Below, piece after piece: positions 53,184 to 62,175 of a stretch of DNA of 64,000 nucleotides. This DNA is from Pseudomonadota bacterium. Its GTDB lineage: Bacteria > Pseudomonadota > Gammaproteobacteria > Burkholderiales > Burkholderiaceae_D. Positions within the stretch are counted from its first letter, which is position 1; each line of letters begins with the position of its first letter. A model generated the notes under the pieces. That model did not search any database, was not told the origin of the DNA, and saw only the letters and a program-made list of their open reading frames with translations. The DNA lies in contig JAEXJM010000044.1 of the NCBI GenBank assembly GCA_023449275.1, positions 68,441-132,440 on the forward strand, in the 5' to 3' direction. A program made the position numbers and the translations under genes.

Positions 53184-54173
53184 TTGACTCAATATCAAAG
53201 TACCGGTTCCTACGATTCTTTCCTGAGGGTGATTGCACCAGATATGGAAGGCGTCAATCGTATTATCAGGGAACAGTTGCATTCACATGTTCCTTTCATC
53301 GGTCAGGTCGCCGAATATCTGATCAACGCGGGCGGAAAACGGATTCGGCCGGCTTTGGTACTCCTGATGGCGAAGGCTTTCGGTTATCAGGGTGACAGGC
53401 ACCAGATGATGGCTGCGATGATCGAGTTCATCCATACGGCGACACTGTTGCATGACGATGTCGTCGATGAGGCAGACCTGCGCCGTGGAAAATCCAGTGC
53501 AAATGCTCTTTTCGGCAATGCGGCTTCCGTTCTGGTAGGGGATTTCCTGTATACACGTGCATTCCAGATGATCGTCGCGGTGAATGATATGCGCATTCTT
53601 CCCGTGTTGTCCGATGCGACGAACCTCATTGCCGAAGGCGAGGTCATGCAACTGATCAATGTCCGCAATCCGGATATTGATGAAGAACGTTATATGGAGG
53701 TCATTCACGCAAAAACGGCCAAGCTGTTCGAGGTTTCGGCTGTTCTGGGTGCACTGATTGCCGATGTATCGGATGAGGAAATAAAGGCGGCAGCGGATTA
53801 TGGGCGTTCTCTGGGAATGGCTTTCCAGCTGGTTGACGATTTGCTCGACTATGCCGGTGAAACGGATCTGTTGGGGAAATCGGTCGGAAATGATGTGAAA
53901 GAAGGCAAAATGACTTTGCCTCTCATATTTCTCATGTCGAATTCCGGTGAAAAACAGCGGGACATGATTCGCCGTTGTATTGAAAGTCAGGATGAAACAC
54001 TGTTGCATCCAATTGTAGAGGCCGTCAAGTCAGGCAAGGCGCTCGAATATACTTATCGGAAAGCACAGGATGCCGCCAATAGTGCTGTACAGGCATTATC
54101 CGTTTTACCGGATAGTCAATACAAGGAATCTCTGATAAAATTGTCGACCTTCTCGGCGGAAAGAAATTTCTGA
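53184..54173 (+). CDS. ispB: Octaprenyl diphosphate synthase (trans-polyprenyl synthase)
   Basis: Makes the isoprenoid side chain of ubiquinone/menaquinone. With a TTG start at 53184 it has 329 residues, the usual length. Both Asp-rich motifs are visible: LLHDDVVDEAD and FQLVDDLLDYAG. GGKRIRPALVLL and the GNDVKEGKMTLPLIF region complete the family pattern. An ATG at 53061 would extend it by 41 atypical residues and overlap the previous gene. A TATAAT promoter inside that extension argues against it. Confidence 0.9.
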   Translation: MTQYQSTGSYDSFLRVIAPDMEGVNRIIREQLHSHVPFIGQVAEYLINAGGKRIRPALVLLMAKAFGYQGDRHQMMAAMIEFIHTATLLHDDVVDEADLRRGKSSANALFGNAASVLVGDFLYTRAFQMIVAVNDMRILPVLSDATNLIAEGEVMQLINVRNPDIDEERYMEVIHAKTAKLFEVSAVLGALIADVSDEEIKAAADYGRSLGMAFQLVDDLLDYAGETDLLGKSVGNDVKEGKMTLPLIFLMSNSGEKQRDMIRRCIESQDETLLHPIVEAVKSGKALEYTYRKAQDAANSAVQALSVLPDSQYKESLIKLSTFSAERNF

Positions 54174-54189
54174 TTCCGCTTTTCCATTT

Positions 54190-54266
54190 CGGGGTGTAGC
54201 TTAGCCTGGTAGAGCGCTACGTTCGGGACGTAGAGGCCGGAGGTTCGAATCCTCTCACCCCGACCA
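54190..54266 (+). tRNA. tRNA-Pro (anticodon CGG)
   Basis: A complete 77-nt cloverleaf with encoded CCA. The acceptor pairs CGGGGTG with CACCCCG. The anticodon arm is CTACG-TTCGGGA-CGTAG (anticodon CGG, reads CCG). The T-arm has GGTTCGAATCC. Confidence 0.97.
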
Positions 54267-54626
54267 TTTCCCGTTATTGTTTCTTTGTCTTTTACCTGTT
54301 TTTTGTGATTTTCTCTTTGACAGCCTGAATATTGTTGCGCATCGGGAACATCCGGTTTTCTGACCGGCCTGTTCGCAGGATGCCTGATGAAGGCATCAGA
54401 GGGGGGCATGACGGACATGCTGTGTTATTTACTTCTCCCTGAAATGAGATTTTCTTTTATTTAATTGAGTTTTCATAAAAAAATAGAATATTATTTACAT
54501 ATTTGCCAACTGATGCAGGTAATGACGTTTCAATAATTTTGAATTCTGCCGACTTCCTGTTGCTGTGTTTTCCGACAGGAAGTTTTTTCATTTTTTTTAC
54601 TGACTACTCATTGATAGAGATTTTTT
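54267..54626 (+). other. Leader region of the beta-eliminating lyase gene with hairpin and T-run
   Basis: About 360 bp without a gene. At 54552-54588 a 9-bp stem (ACTTCCTGT with ACAGGAAGT) is followed by six T, only 38 nt before the lyase ATG. This looks like a factor-independent terminator inside the leader and so a possible attenuation point. No tnaC-like leader peptide with a Trp codon is seen; the short frames here lack Trp. Confidence 0.5.
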
Positions 54627-56081
54627 ATGTCCAACGAAACAATCAAGATGACCAGCGGTGAATACGTTCCGATTGAAATGCATAAGGTACGTGTCGTTCA
54701 GAAACTTAATCTTTTGCCGATTGAACAACGACTGAAAGCGATAGAAGACGCCGGTTTCAATACATTCCTGCTCCAGAATCGCGATGTGTTTATGGATATG
54801 TTGACCGACAGTGGCACCAATGCCATGTCTGACCAGCAGATCGCTTCGATGATGGTCGCCGATGACGCTTACGCCGGTTCCGAATCGTTCAACCGTTTGC
54901 AGGCCGTGGTTGAGGAAATACTGGGTACGGAATATTTCCTGCCTGCCCATCAGGGACGTGCTGCCGAACATATCATTTCCCAGGTTTTCGTCAAAAAGGG
55001 CGATGTCGTTCCGATGAACTTCCACTTCACGACGACAAAAGCCCATATCGAACTGGCAGGGGGCAAGGTCGCCGAACTGTTTACGAATGATGCACTTGAG
55101 ATCAAATCCGACAAGCCTTTCAAGGGCAATATGGATATCGATAAGCTGAAGGACGTCATCAAGACTCACGGCAAGGAACATATCCCGTATATCCGTATGG
55201 AAGCCGGCACGAACCTGATCGGCGGTCAGCCTTTCTCGGTTGAAAACATGCGTGCCGTCCGCAAGGTCGCGGATGAAAACGGCATTCTGATCGTTCTGGA
55301 TATCAGTCTGGTTTGCGAAAACATGTATTTCATCAAGATGCGTGAACCGGAATTCATGGACAAGAGCCCGGCCGAAATCCTTCGCACGCTTTGTGATCTT
55401 GCCGATATCATCTATTTCTCCGCACGCAAGATCAGCTGTTCCAGAGGGGGCGGCATCGCTACGAAGAACAAGGATCTGTATCTGAAAATGCGCGATATGA
55501 TTCCTTTGTTCGAAGGTTTCCTGACCTATGGCGGTATTTCCGTCCGTGAAATCGAATCGATGACAGTCGGCATGCGTGAAGCCGTTGACTGGAACGTTAT
55601 CCGTCATTCTCCTGAATTCATCAAATATCTGGTCGACAGTCTGGACAAAAAAGGTATTCCGGTCATTACGCCTGCCGGTGGCCTCGGCTGCCATCTGGAC
55701 GCGAGAGGTTTCCTGCCGCATCTGACTTCTTTTGATTATCCTGCCGGCGCTCTGGCGGCGGCCTTGTACCTTGTTTCGGGTGTTCGCGGTATGGAACGTG
55801 GTACGATTTCGATGGATCGTGACGAACAGGGTAACGATGTTCCTTCTGAAGTCGAATTGTTGCGTCTGGCTTTCCCGCGCCGTGTGTTCACCCTGTCACA
55901 GGTCAAGTATGCCGAAGACCGCATCGAGTGGCTGTGGAAGAACCGTGAGTTGATCGGCGGCCTGAAATTTACGGAAGAACCGAAAGTCTTGCGCTTCTTC
56001 GTCGGTCGTCTGGCACCTTCTTCCGACTGGCCTCAAAAACTGATGGCCAAATTCAAACAGGATTTTGGCGACAGCCTGTAA
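54627..56081 (+). CDS. Tryptophanase/tyrosine phenol-lyase family enzyme, divergent
   Basis: A PLP beta-eliminating lyase of 484 residues. Conserved family features are LTDSGTNAMSD, DAYAGSE (Tyr82), PAHQGRAAE, TNLIGGQP (Asn196), Asp225, PLP Lys268 in FSARKIS, and GVRGMERG. Two unusual points stand out. The cofactor-contacting Arg of the usual DATR/DSAR motif is Leu here (DISLV, 225-229). An Arg is present at 360 (LDARGF), where tyrosine phenol-lyase has its substrate Arg and tryptophanase has Gly. The substrate is therefore uncertain. It carries its own terminator, and a hairpin precedes it. Confidence 0.85.
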   Translation: MSNETIKMTSGEYVPIEMHKVRVVQKLNLLPIEQRLKAIEDAGFNTFLLQNRDVFMDMLTDSGTNAMSDQQIASMMVADDAYAGSESFNRLQAVVEEILGTEYFLPAHQGRAAEHIISQVFVKKGDVVPMNFHFTTTKAHIELAGGKVAELFTNDALEIKSDKPFKGNMDIDKLKDVIKTHGKEHIPYIRMEAGTNLIGGQPFSVENMRAVRKVADENGILIVLDISLVCENMYFIKMREPEFMDKSPAEILRTLCDLADIIYFSARKISCSRGGGIATKNKDLYLKMRDMIPLFEGFLTYGGISVREIESMTVGMREAVDWNVIRHSPEFIKYLVDSLDKKGIPVITPAGGLGCHLDARGFLPHLTSFDYPAGALAAALYLVSGVRGMERGTISMDRDEQGNDVPSEVELLRLAFPRRVFTLSQVKYAEDRIEWLWKNRELIGGLKFTEEPKVLRFFVGRLAPSSDWPQKLMAKFKQDFGDSL

Positions 56082-56103
56082 TCGGTCTGGTGGATCCGGT
56101 TTG

Positions 56104-56131
56104 AAAAGCGACCGTTCGCGGTCGCTTTTTT
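56104..56131 (+). terminator. Terminator after the lyase gene
   Basis: An 11-bp stem (56104-56114 with 56119-56129) with a stable TTCG tetraloop and a T-run. Confidence 0.93.
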
Positions 56132-56202
56132 GACGGATTCGAAAGGTATGTTTTTCATTTCTGCAAGATGTCGCTTGTAGAAGATGGTTCGATTTGCGAG
56201 AT

Positions 56203-56919
56203 ATGCTTACTGTTCTGGAAAGTACTGATTCAGTCATGAATTCAGCCTGGAAAATGGTGGCTGATTCCGGATTTTCCGTGTTTGACGGGCTCATTTCTTA
56301 TGTGCAAACGTCCGGACGGGGACAATACGGGCGTTCATGGATCAGCCCGAAAGGCAATGTATATGCGGCAGTCAGGCTTCCCTTTGAGGCTCCGTTTGAT
56401 GGTACGGAAGCCGCAATGGCGGTATCTTGTTGTGTTGTCGCAACACTTGCGGAATTCGGGTTTGATATCAAAATCAAGTGGATGAACGATCTGGTGCTTG
56501 ACGGTGCGAAAGTTGCCGGTATCCTTCTTGAACAAAAAGGTGAAAATCTGATTGCCGGTATTGGAATCAATCTGAATTCTTCTCCCGATCCTCTTTCCAT
56601 GCGTGAGAATGCGGCACTTCCGGCCACTTGCCTGTACAACGCCGATCCGGCGCTGGCAGAGGGACTGACTCCGGAAGCGATTGTCGAAAGTCTGCTCGCG
56701 CGCTTTTCCCGACTTGACCTCGGCAGTTTTTCCCGTCACTGGCGTACTGAAGTTCTTTCCAGACTCTTGTGGCTGAATGAACCTGTTTGCCTTGATATCG
56801 ATGGAACGATCGTTACGGGTGTGCTGGTCGGGGTGGACGAACGGGGGGGGCTGGTGCTGGCGACTCCGGAAGGGATACGGGTTTTTATGAAGGGGTCGTT
56901 AAGAAAGGCATCGGGCTGA
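56203..56919 (+). CDS. birA: Biotin-[acetyl-CoA-carboxylase] ligase
   Basis: Attaches biotin to carboxylase carrier domains. The 238 residues contain only the catalytic and C-terminal domains. The adenylate loop is GRGQYGRSW, followed by KWMNDLVLDGAKVAGILLE and GIGINLNSSP. The N-terminal helix-turn-helix of E. coli BirA is lacking, so it should not act as a repressor. The ATG at 56203 is preferred to a TTG three codons upstream. It sits upstream of a biotin-dependent carboxylase, a likely client. Confidence 0.92.
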   Translation: MLTVLESTDSVMNSAWKMVADSGFSVFDGLISYVQTSGRGQYGRSWISPKGNVYAAVRLPFEAPFDGTEAAMAVSCCVVATLAEFGFDIKIKWMNDLVLDGAKVAGILLEQKGENLIAGIGINLNSSPDPLSMRENAALPATCLYNADPALAEGLTPEAIVESLLARFSRLDLGSFSRHWRTEVLSRLLWLNEPVCLDIDGTIVTGVLVGVDERGGLVLATPEGIRVFMKGSLRKASG

Positions 56920-57334
56920 AGGAAGCATTGTCGTTCCAAAAGCGAACCGTGCCGTATCTGAATTTCAGTAACTGGCTTCGTCACGGCACCGTTTTTTATG
57001 GGAAGTCATCTGTTTCAACTTCTGAATGCCGGCTTGAGCGGTTCAAAAACGCGTTTTCCCCGGAATTATTTTGCGAATTTGTGTGTATTTGGAAATTTCT
57101 TTGTTTTCTGAAAGAGTTTCCGGAGAAACAACCGCCAAACATATCTTATAATTTGCTTTAAAATTAACAGGATTGGCTTTTTGAAACCAGCCCGATGGGT
57201 TTAATGATCAAATTATGGTCGTCAGACTTGCTTCGGGGTGGTTTTTGTCCGTTTTATCTCCCGGCCGTAAATAGCCGGGTCTTGTGGCGTATTTCCAATA
57301 ACAGACTGGATCTGCGACTGCGCAGAGGAGAGAA
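56920..57334. other. Intergenic region upstream of the biotin carboxylase gene
   Basis: About 415 bp. A TATAAT occurs near 57150, which would leave a leader of about 180 nt. A 6-bp hairpin (CCCGGC 57260-57265, GCCGGG 57274-57279) lies in that leader. A 77-codon frame at 56928-57161 has no recognisable features and is probably not a gene. Confidence 0.4.
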
Positions 57335-60300
57335 ATGAATTATACGAAAAGAACCTTTGAAGAAGTCAGAGAGTCTCTACGTGGCAAGGTTATCCTTGTT
57401 GTAAACCGCGGTATTCCGGCACGTCGTATTTGCCGGTCGATCAGTGAGCGTTTCGAAGCCGTTTCGGCAATGACAGTTACCGATGTCGACAAAACACAGC
57501 CTGCTGCCGCTTCGGCTCAGGAGCTGATTCTTTTGGGTTCTGATCCTCGTGCCTATCTTCATCTCGAACGTATCATGGAGCTGGCCAAGCAGCGCAATGT
57601 CGTCGCCATGCATCCGGGCTGGGGTTTTGCCAGTGAAGATATGCTCTTCCCGAAACTGGCTGAAGAAGCCGGTATCACGTTCATCGGCGCTTCTGCCGAT
57701 GCGATGTTCAAACTGGGCAACAAGGTTCAGGCTCGCATTATCGCCCGACAGGTAGGTGTTCCTGTCGTTCCGGGCTCGGATGATTCTGTCGATATCGAAC
57801 AGGCAAGGGCGATTATCGATGAAATCGGTTTGCCGATTATGCTGAAAGCCGAAGGCGGTGGCGGCGGACGCGGTATTTTCCGTGTGACCAATCAGGAAGA
57901 ACTGGAAGATGCGTTTATGAAAGCGTCTGCCATGGCTCAGGCTTCTTTCGGCAATCCTCGTCTGTTTGTCGAGAAATATCTGCCGAATGTCCATCATATT
58001 GAAGTTCAGGTTATCGCCGACCGTTGGGGCAATGTTTTCGCCTTTGACGAACGTGACTGTACCGTGCAGCGCAATAACCAGAAACTGATTGAAATCACGC
58101 CATCGCCATGGAAGGGCATCACTCCGGAATTGCGTGAGCAGCTCAAGGAATATGCCCGCCGGATGGTGCTGGCCGTGGGCTACCATTCCGTTGCCACGGT
58201 CGAGTTTCTGGTGACGGAGGATTCCACTCCTTACATGATTGAGGTCAATACCCGTTTGCAGGTTGAGCATGGTATTACCGAAAGCCGTTACGGGATCGAC
58301 CTTGTAGAAGAACAGATCGCTATCGCGTTCGGTTCGGAATTGCGTTTTAACGAGGAGAACACGCGACCGATCTTCACGTCAATGCAGGTTCGTGTCAATC
58401 TGGAAGATCCACAGGATGGGTTTACGCCAAATTCGGGGCTCATTACCCGCTATGTTTCGACAGGTGGTCCGGGTGTTCGTCTGGATTCGAATCTGTCTGC
58501 AGGGTATGAATTCCCGTCAAACTATGATTCGGCGGGCGCCTTGCTGATTACCTATTCGCATGACTGGCAGAAAACGATGGGCATTATGGAACGCGCCCTG
58601 TCGGAATATGTGATCGGCGGTCTGAAAACGACTATCCCGTTCATGCAGAAAATCATCCATGACGAGAATTTCCGCAACGGCAAATTCACCACGACATACA
58701 TTCACGACCATCCTGAATTGCTCAACTATACGGATCTGGCTCCTGAAAAAGAACGTCTGGCCAAGCTGGTGGCTGAAATTTCCGCCCGTGGTTACAACCC
58801 TTACGTTTCACTGGGCACTTATCGCAATCGCAATACGCCTTCACTGGGCAGTTTCAAGGCGATTTTGCCGGAAATCACGTCCAAGGCGAAACGTACCCCG
58901 TCGCCATATCCTCGCGGAGACCGTCGCGCGTTGCTCGATTTTGTCCGTGATAGCGGCAAGATCCATTTTACGGATACCACGACCCGAGACATGACCCAGT
59001 CCAATAACGGGAATCGCATGCGTCTCGCCGAAGACCGGCTGGTCGGCCCGTATCTGGACAATCTTGGCCTGTTTTCCATCGAAAACGGCGGCGGTGCTCA
59101 TTTCCATGTGGCGATGCTGGCGAACATGACGTATCCGTTCAGGGAAGCCCGTGAATGGAACAGTTTTGCACCGAAAACATTGAAACAGTTGCTGATCCGC
59201 TCGACCAACGTACTGGGTTACAGTCCCCAGCCAAGAAACCTGATGCGTTTGACCGGTGAAATGATCTGCGACCACTATGATGTGGTTCGCTGCTTCGACT
59301 TCCTGAATGAGCCGGCCAACATGTTGCCGATCACGGAAGTGGTCATGGATCGCAAGGACAAGGTTTTCGAACCTGCCCTGTCGCTGTCTTACGCCAAGGG
59401 GTTCGATATCGACCATTATCTGAAGGTCACGGAATCCATCATCGCCATGATGTCGAAGGTGACCGGACTGGGTGAGAAAGCGGTAACCCGTGAATTCATA
59501 CTGGGCCTGAAGGATATGGCAGGCGTATGTCCTCCGAGATTCATGCGTGATCTGGTCTCGGCACTCAGAAAACGCTGGCCGGAGCTGGTTCTGCACTATC
59601 ACCGTCATGTTACCGACGGTCTTTTCCTGCCTGCCTGTGCGGCAGCCGCAGAAGCGGGTTGCCAGATTGTCGATGCAGGGCTTGGCGCATCGGTACGCAG
59701 CTATGGTCAGGGCGATATCGGTTCTCTGGCGGCGTACATGGAAGAAGAGCTGGGCCTGCAAGTCAGTCTCAATCGTGAAGCCTTGCGGGATGCCAATTTC
59801 GTCTGCAAGCAGTTCATGCCTTATTTCGACCGTTATTGCTCGCCTTATTTCCAGGGTGTTGACCATGACGTCATCCGCTATGCAATGCCAGGTGGCGCCA
59901 CGTCTTCTTCACAGGAAGGGGCGGTCAAGCAGGGTTACATCCAGTTGCTTCCTTATATGCTCGATTTCCTGGCCTATACACGCCAGATCGTCCGCTATCA
60001 CGATGTGACACCGGGTTCGCAAACCACGTGGAATACGGCATTTCTGGCGGTTACCGGAGCCTATCAGCGTGGAGGCATTCCGGCAGTACAGCAGCTGCTT
60101 TCAGTACTGAAAACCGTTACTGAAACGCCTGAAGAAGAGTTGTCGGCAGAAATCAAGCAGAAACGTCTGGACACGTATCGTGATTGCAATGAAGCCTTCC
60201 AGAATCTTCTCCTGGGTAAATTCGGCCGCCTTCCGCTCGGGTTCCCGAGCGACTGGGTTTACCAGAGTGCCTTTGGCGCTGATTGGGAAAATGCCATCGC

Positions 60301-61048
60301 TTCACGTACGGAGGTCTCCCCGCTGGAAAATCTGTTGCCGGTCGATATGGAAACCGAGAAGGCTGAATTGACCCGACTTCTGAAGCGTGAACCGACCGAC
60401 GAGGAATTCGTCATGTATCTGAACCATCCGGCAGATGCGATCAAGACGATTGAATTCCAGAAAAAATTCGGCAATCCGAACCATCTGCCTCTGGATGTCT
60501 GGTTTGAAGGCATCAAGCCGGGTCAGACGCTGAATTTCAATACGTCCAGTGGCAAGCCGCATCAAATGCTCCTTTTGAGCATCGATCCGGTTAATGATGA
60601 TGGAGTCGCTACGGTTCGGTATGTTCTGGATTCGGAAATTCTGACAAGTGATGTCCAGATTGACGCCCCAAGTACCGCTGCCGGCAGTAGTGGTTCGGTC
60701 ATCGCCGAAAGCAGTAATCCATATCATGTCGCCAGCCCGAGAAAGGCGGATCTGTGGGTTGTTCATGTCAAGGAAGGCGATATCGTCAAGCAGGGACAGG
60801 AACTGTTCAATGTTTCCATCATGAAACAGGAAAGATCGGTTCTTGCACCAGTGAACGGTATTGTCAAACGTGTTGTCAAGACGGCAGACTTCAAGAAAGA
60901 CCACCGAATGGTTCCGGTACTCGAAGGGGAATTGATCGTCGAGCTTTCGCCTGTACCGAAGCTGTGTCCGAAATGTTCCTATCCGATTACGGATGAACAT
61001 TCCAAGTTTTGTCCTTTCTGTGGTACGGAGGTTCCGGAAACGGAATAA
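57335..61048 (+). CDS. Pyruvate-carboxylase-like biotin enzyme with divergent transferase domain and C-terminal zinc ribbon
   Basis: 1237 residues. The biotin carboxylase domain (about 15-475) is canonical, with the ATP-grasp glycine loop in EGGGGGRGIF, HHIEVQVIAD and EVNTRLQVEHGITE. The carboxyltransferase domain (about 540-830) is related to pyruvate carboxylase but altered. It has DTTTRDMTQS (547 on) instead of DTTFRDAHQS, HYHRHVTD instead of HTHDTSG, and keeps LKDMAG. The carrier domain has Lys1164 in IMKQE instead of AMKM. The last 30 residues form a zinc ribbon (CPKC...CPFCG) after the carrier. GAGGAGAG precedes the ATG. The acceptor substrate could differ from pyruvate. Confidence 0.85.
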   Translation: MNYTKRTFEEVRESLRGKVILVVNRGIPARRICRSISERFEAVSAMTVTDVDKTQPAAASAQELILLGSDPRAYLHLERIMELAKQRNVVAMHPGWGFASEDMLFPKLAEEAGITFIGASADAMFKLGNKVQARIIARQVGVPVVPGSDDSVDIEQARAIIDEIGLPIMLKAEGGGGGRGIFRVTNQEELEDAFMKASAMAQASFGNPRLFVEKYLPNVHHIEVQVIADRWGNVFAFDERDCTVQRNNQKLIEITPSPWKGITPELREQLKEYARRMVLAVGYHSVATVEFLVTEDSTPYMIEVNTRLQVEHGITESRYGIDLVEEQIAIAFGSELRFNEENTRPIFTSMQVRVNLEDPQDGFTPNSGLITRYVSTGGPGVRLDSNLSAGYEFPSNYDSAGALLITYSHDWQKTMGIMERALSEYVIGGLKTTIPFMQKIIHDENFRNGKFTTTYIHDHPELLNYTDLAPEKERLAKLVAEISARGYNPYVSLGTYRNRNTPSLGSFKAILPEITSKAKRTPSPYPRGDRRALLDFVRDSGKIHFTDTTTRDMTQSNNGNRMRLAEDRLVGPYLDNLGLFSIENGGGAHFHVAMLANMTYPFREAREWNSFAPKTLKQLLIRSTNVLGYSPQPRNLMRLTGEMICDHYDVVRCFDFLNEPANMLPITEVVMDRKDKVFEPALSLSYAKGFDIDHYLKVTESIIAMMSKVTGLGEKAVTREFILGLKDMAGVCPPRFMRDLVSALRKRWPELVLHYHRHVTDGLFLPACAAAAEAGCQIVDAGLGASVRSYGQGDIGSLAAYMEEELGLQVSLNREALRDANFVCKQFMPYFDRYCSPYFQGVDHDVIRYAMPGGATSSSQEGAVKQGYIQLLPYMLDFLAYTRQIVRYHDVTPGSQTTWNTAFLAVTGAYQRGGIPAVQQLLSVLKTVTETPEEELSAEIKQKRLDTYRDCNEAFQNLLLGKFGRLPLGFPSDWVYQSAFGADWENAIASRTEVSPLENLLPVDMETEKAELTRLLKREPTDEEFVMYLNHPADAIKTIEFQKKFGNPNHLPLDVWFEGIKPGQTLNFNTSSGKPHQMLLLSIDPVNDDGVATVRYVLDSEILTSDVQIDAPSTAAGSSGSVIAESSNPYHVASPRKADLWVVHVKEGDIVKQGQELFNVSIMKQERSVLAPVNGIVKRVVKTADFKKDHRMVPVLEGELIVELSPVPKLCPKCSYPITDEHSKFCPFCGTEVPETE

Positions 61049-61085
61049 CGGATTGAACCCTGATGTCCGGACAGTCACGTCAATG

Positions 61086-61116
61086 AAAAACGGCCGTTGA
61101 AACGGCCGTTTTTTTT
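61086..61116 (+). terminator. Terminator after the biotin carboxylase gene
   Basis: Stem AACGGCCGTT with AACGGCCGTT (self-complementary arms), extended by A and T runs. It is followed by eight T and also suits the converging LysR gene. Confidence 0.92.
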
Positions 61117-61133
61117 ATGTGCTGCGAGTGGAC

Positions 61134-62045
61134 TCAGTGTGGCTGTGTCCAGTAATTTTCTTCTGTATAGGTTGTTTTCAGATGGTCGATGAACAATCGT
61201 GTTTTCAGGGGGAGATATCTTTGCTGTGGATAAACTGCCATGATGTCGTAATTGGGGAGAGCGTAATCATCCAGTACGGTGACCAGTTTGCCGGATGCCA
61301 GTTCCGACTGGATTTCCCATGTCGAGCGCCATGCCAGACCATATCCTTCAAGACACCACCTGTGTAGCAGTTCTCCGTCATTGCAATCAAGATTGCCTGC
61401 GGTCCGGATAATGACGGTCTTGTTGTTTTCCCTGAAGTGCCATCCGCGTTGTTGTCCACCCTGAAGGTTGAATGTGAGGCAATTATGCAGGGCCAGATCC
61501 TTGAGATTTCCGGGTGTTCCATGTTTTTCAAGATAACCGGGTGAGGCACAAACGACGCGGTGGTTCGAGTACAGTTTGATGGCGACAAGGCTGGGGTCGA
61601 TTGTTCCTCCAATCCGGATGCTGAGGTCATATCCCTCGCGAACGAGATCGACAACCTGATCGCTCAGGTTGAAAGAAATTTTCACGTCTGGATTGGCAGC
61701 AAGGAAAGCCGGAGCATGAGGGGCGACGTGTTTGCGTCCGAAAGCCGCCGGAGCAGAAACAATAAGATGTCCCGTGGCTTTGTTCAAACCTTCTCCGATC
61801 ATCTTTTCCGCCTGATCCAGATCGTCCAGTATTTTTTTGCATTGATCGAAAAATACCGTACCTCGCTCAGTTAGTGTAAGATGTCGAGTTGTACGATGCA
61901 TCAGTTTAATGCCAAGACGTCGTTCGAGCGCATCTATACGCCGCCCCAGCATAACCGGAGTCACTCCCTGTCCAAGCGCAGCTTTGGCCAGGCTTCCTTT
62001 TTCTGCTGCATTAACGAATGCTTCGATTTGTTTGATTTTGTCCAT
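61134..62045 (-). CDS. LysR family transcriptional regulator
   Basis: 303 residues. The winged helix-turn-helix at the N-terminus (IEAFVNAAEKGSLAKAALGQGVTPVMLGRRIDALE) is typical. The effector-binding domain from about 90 contains the LysR pattern DLSIRIGG. It is divergent from gcl with a 130-bp gap, so it may control glyoxylate carboligase and its operon. The effector is unknown. Confidence 0.9.
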   Translation of the reverse strand: MDKIKQIEAFVNAAEKGSLAKAALGQGVTPVMLGRRIDALERRLGIKLMHRTTRHLTLTERGTVFFDQCKKILDDLDQAEKMIGEGLNKATGHLIVSAPAAFGRKHVAPHAPAFLAANPDVKISFNLSDQVVDLVREGYDLSIRIGGTIDPSLVAIKLYSNHRVVCASPGYLEKHGTPGNLKDLALHNCLTFNLQGGQQRGWHFRENNKTVIIRTAGNLDCNDGELLHRWCLEGYGLAWRSTWEIQSELASGKLVTVLDDYALPNYDIMAVYPQQRYLPLKTRLFIDHLKTTYTEENYWTQPH

Positions 62046-62095
62046 GAATGGGCATTCCTTACCAGAAGTATGGAATCAAGCGATATTTTATTATC

Positions 62096-62124
62096 TTATC
62101 AAACAAAAAAATCATCTATATAAT
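62096..62124 (+). promoter_or_regulatory. Sigma-70 promoter of gcl
   Basis: TTATCA at 62096-62101, a 17-bp spacer and TATAAT at 62119-62124, in the LysR/gcl divergent region. Confidence 0.5.
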
Positions 62125-62175
62125 GCGACTTAATTGCATTTAATAAATTTGAATTGTTGAACCTGGAGGTGCTTC

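Noticed and set aside
54116..54418. Minus-strand ORF containing GERIRTSGLYVPNVALYQAKLHP
   Set aside because: This peptide is a well-known artefact of translating the reverse complement of tRNA genes; it overlaps tRNA-Pro.
56928..57161. 77-codon frame between birA and the biotin carboxylase gene
   Set aside because: It overlaps the likely carboxylase promoter and shows no motif.
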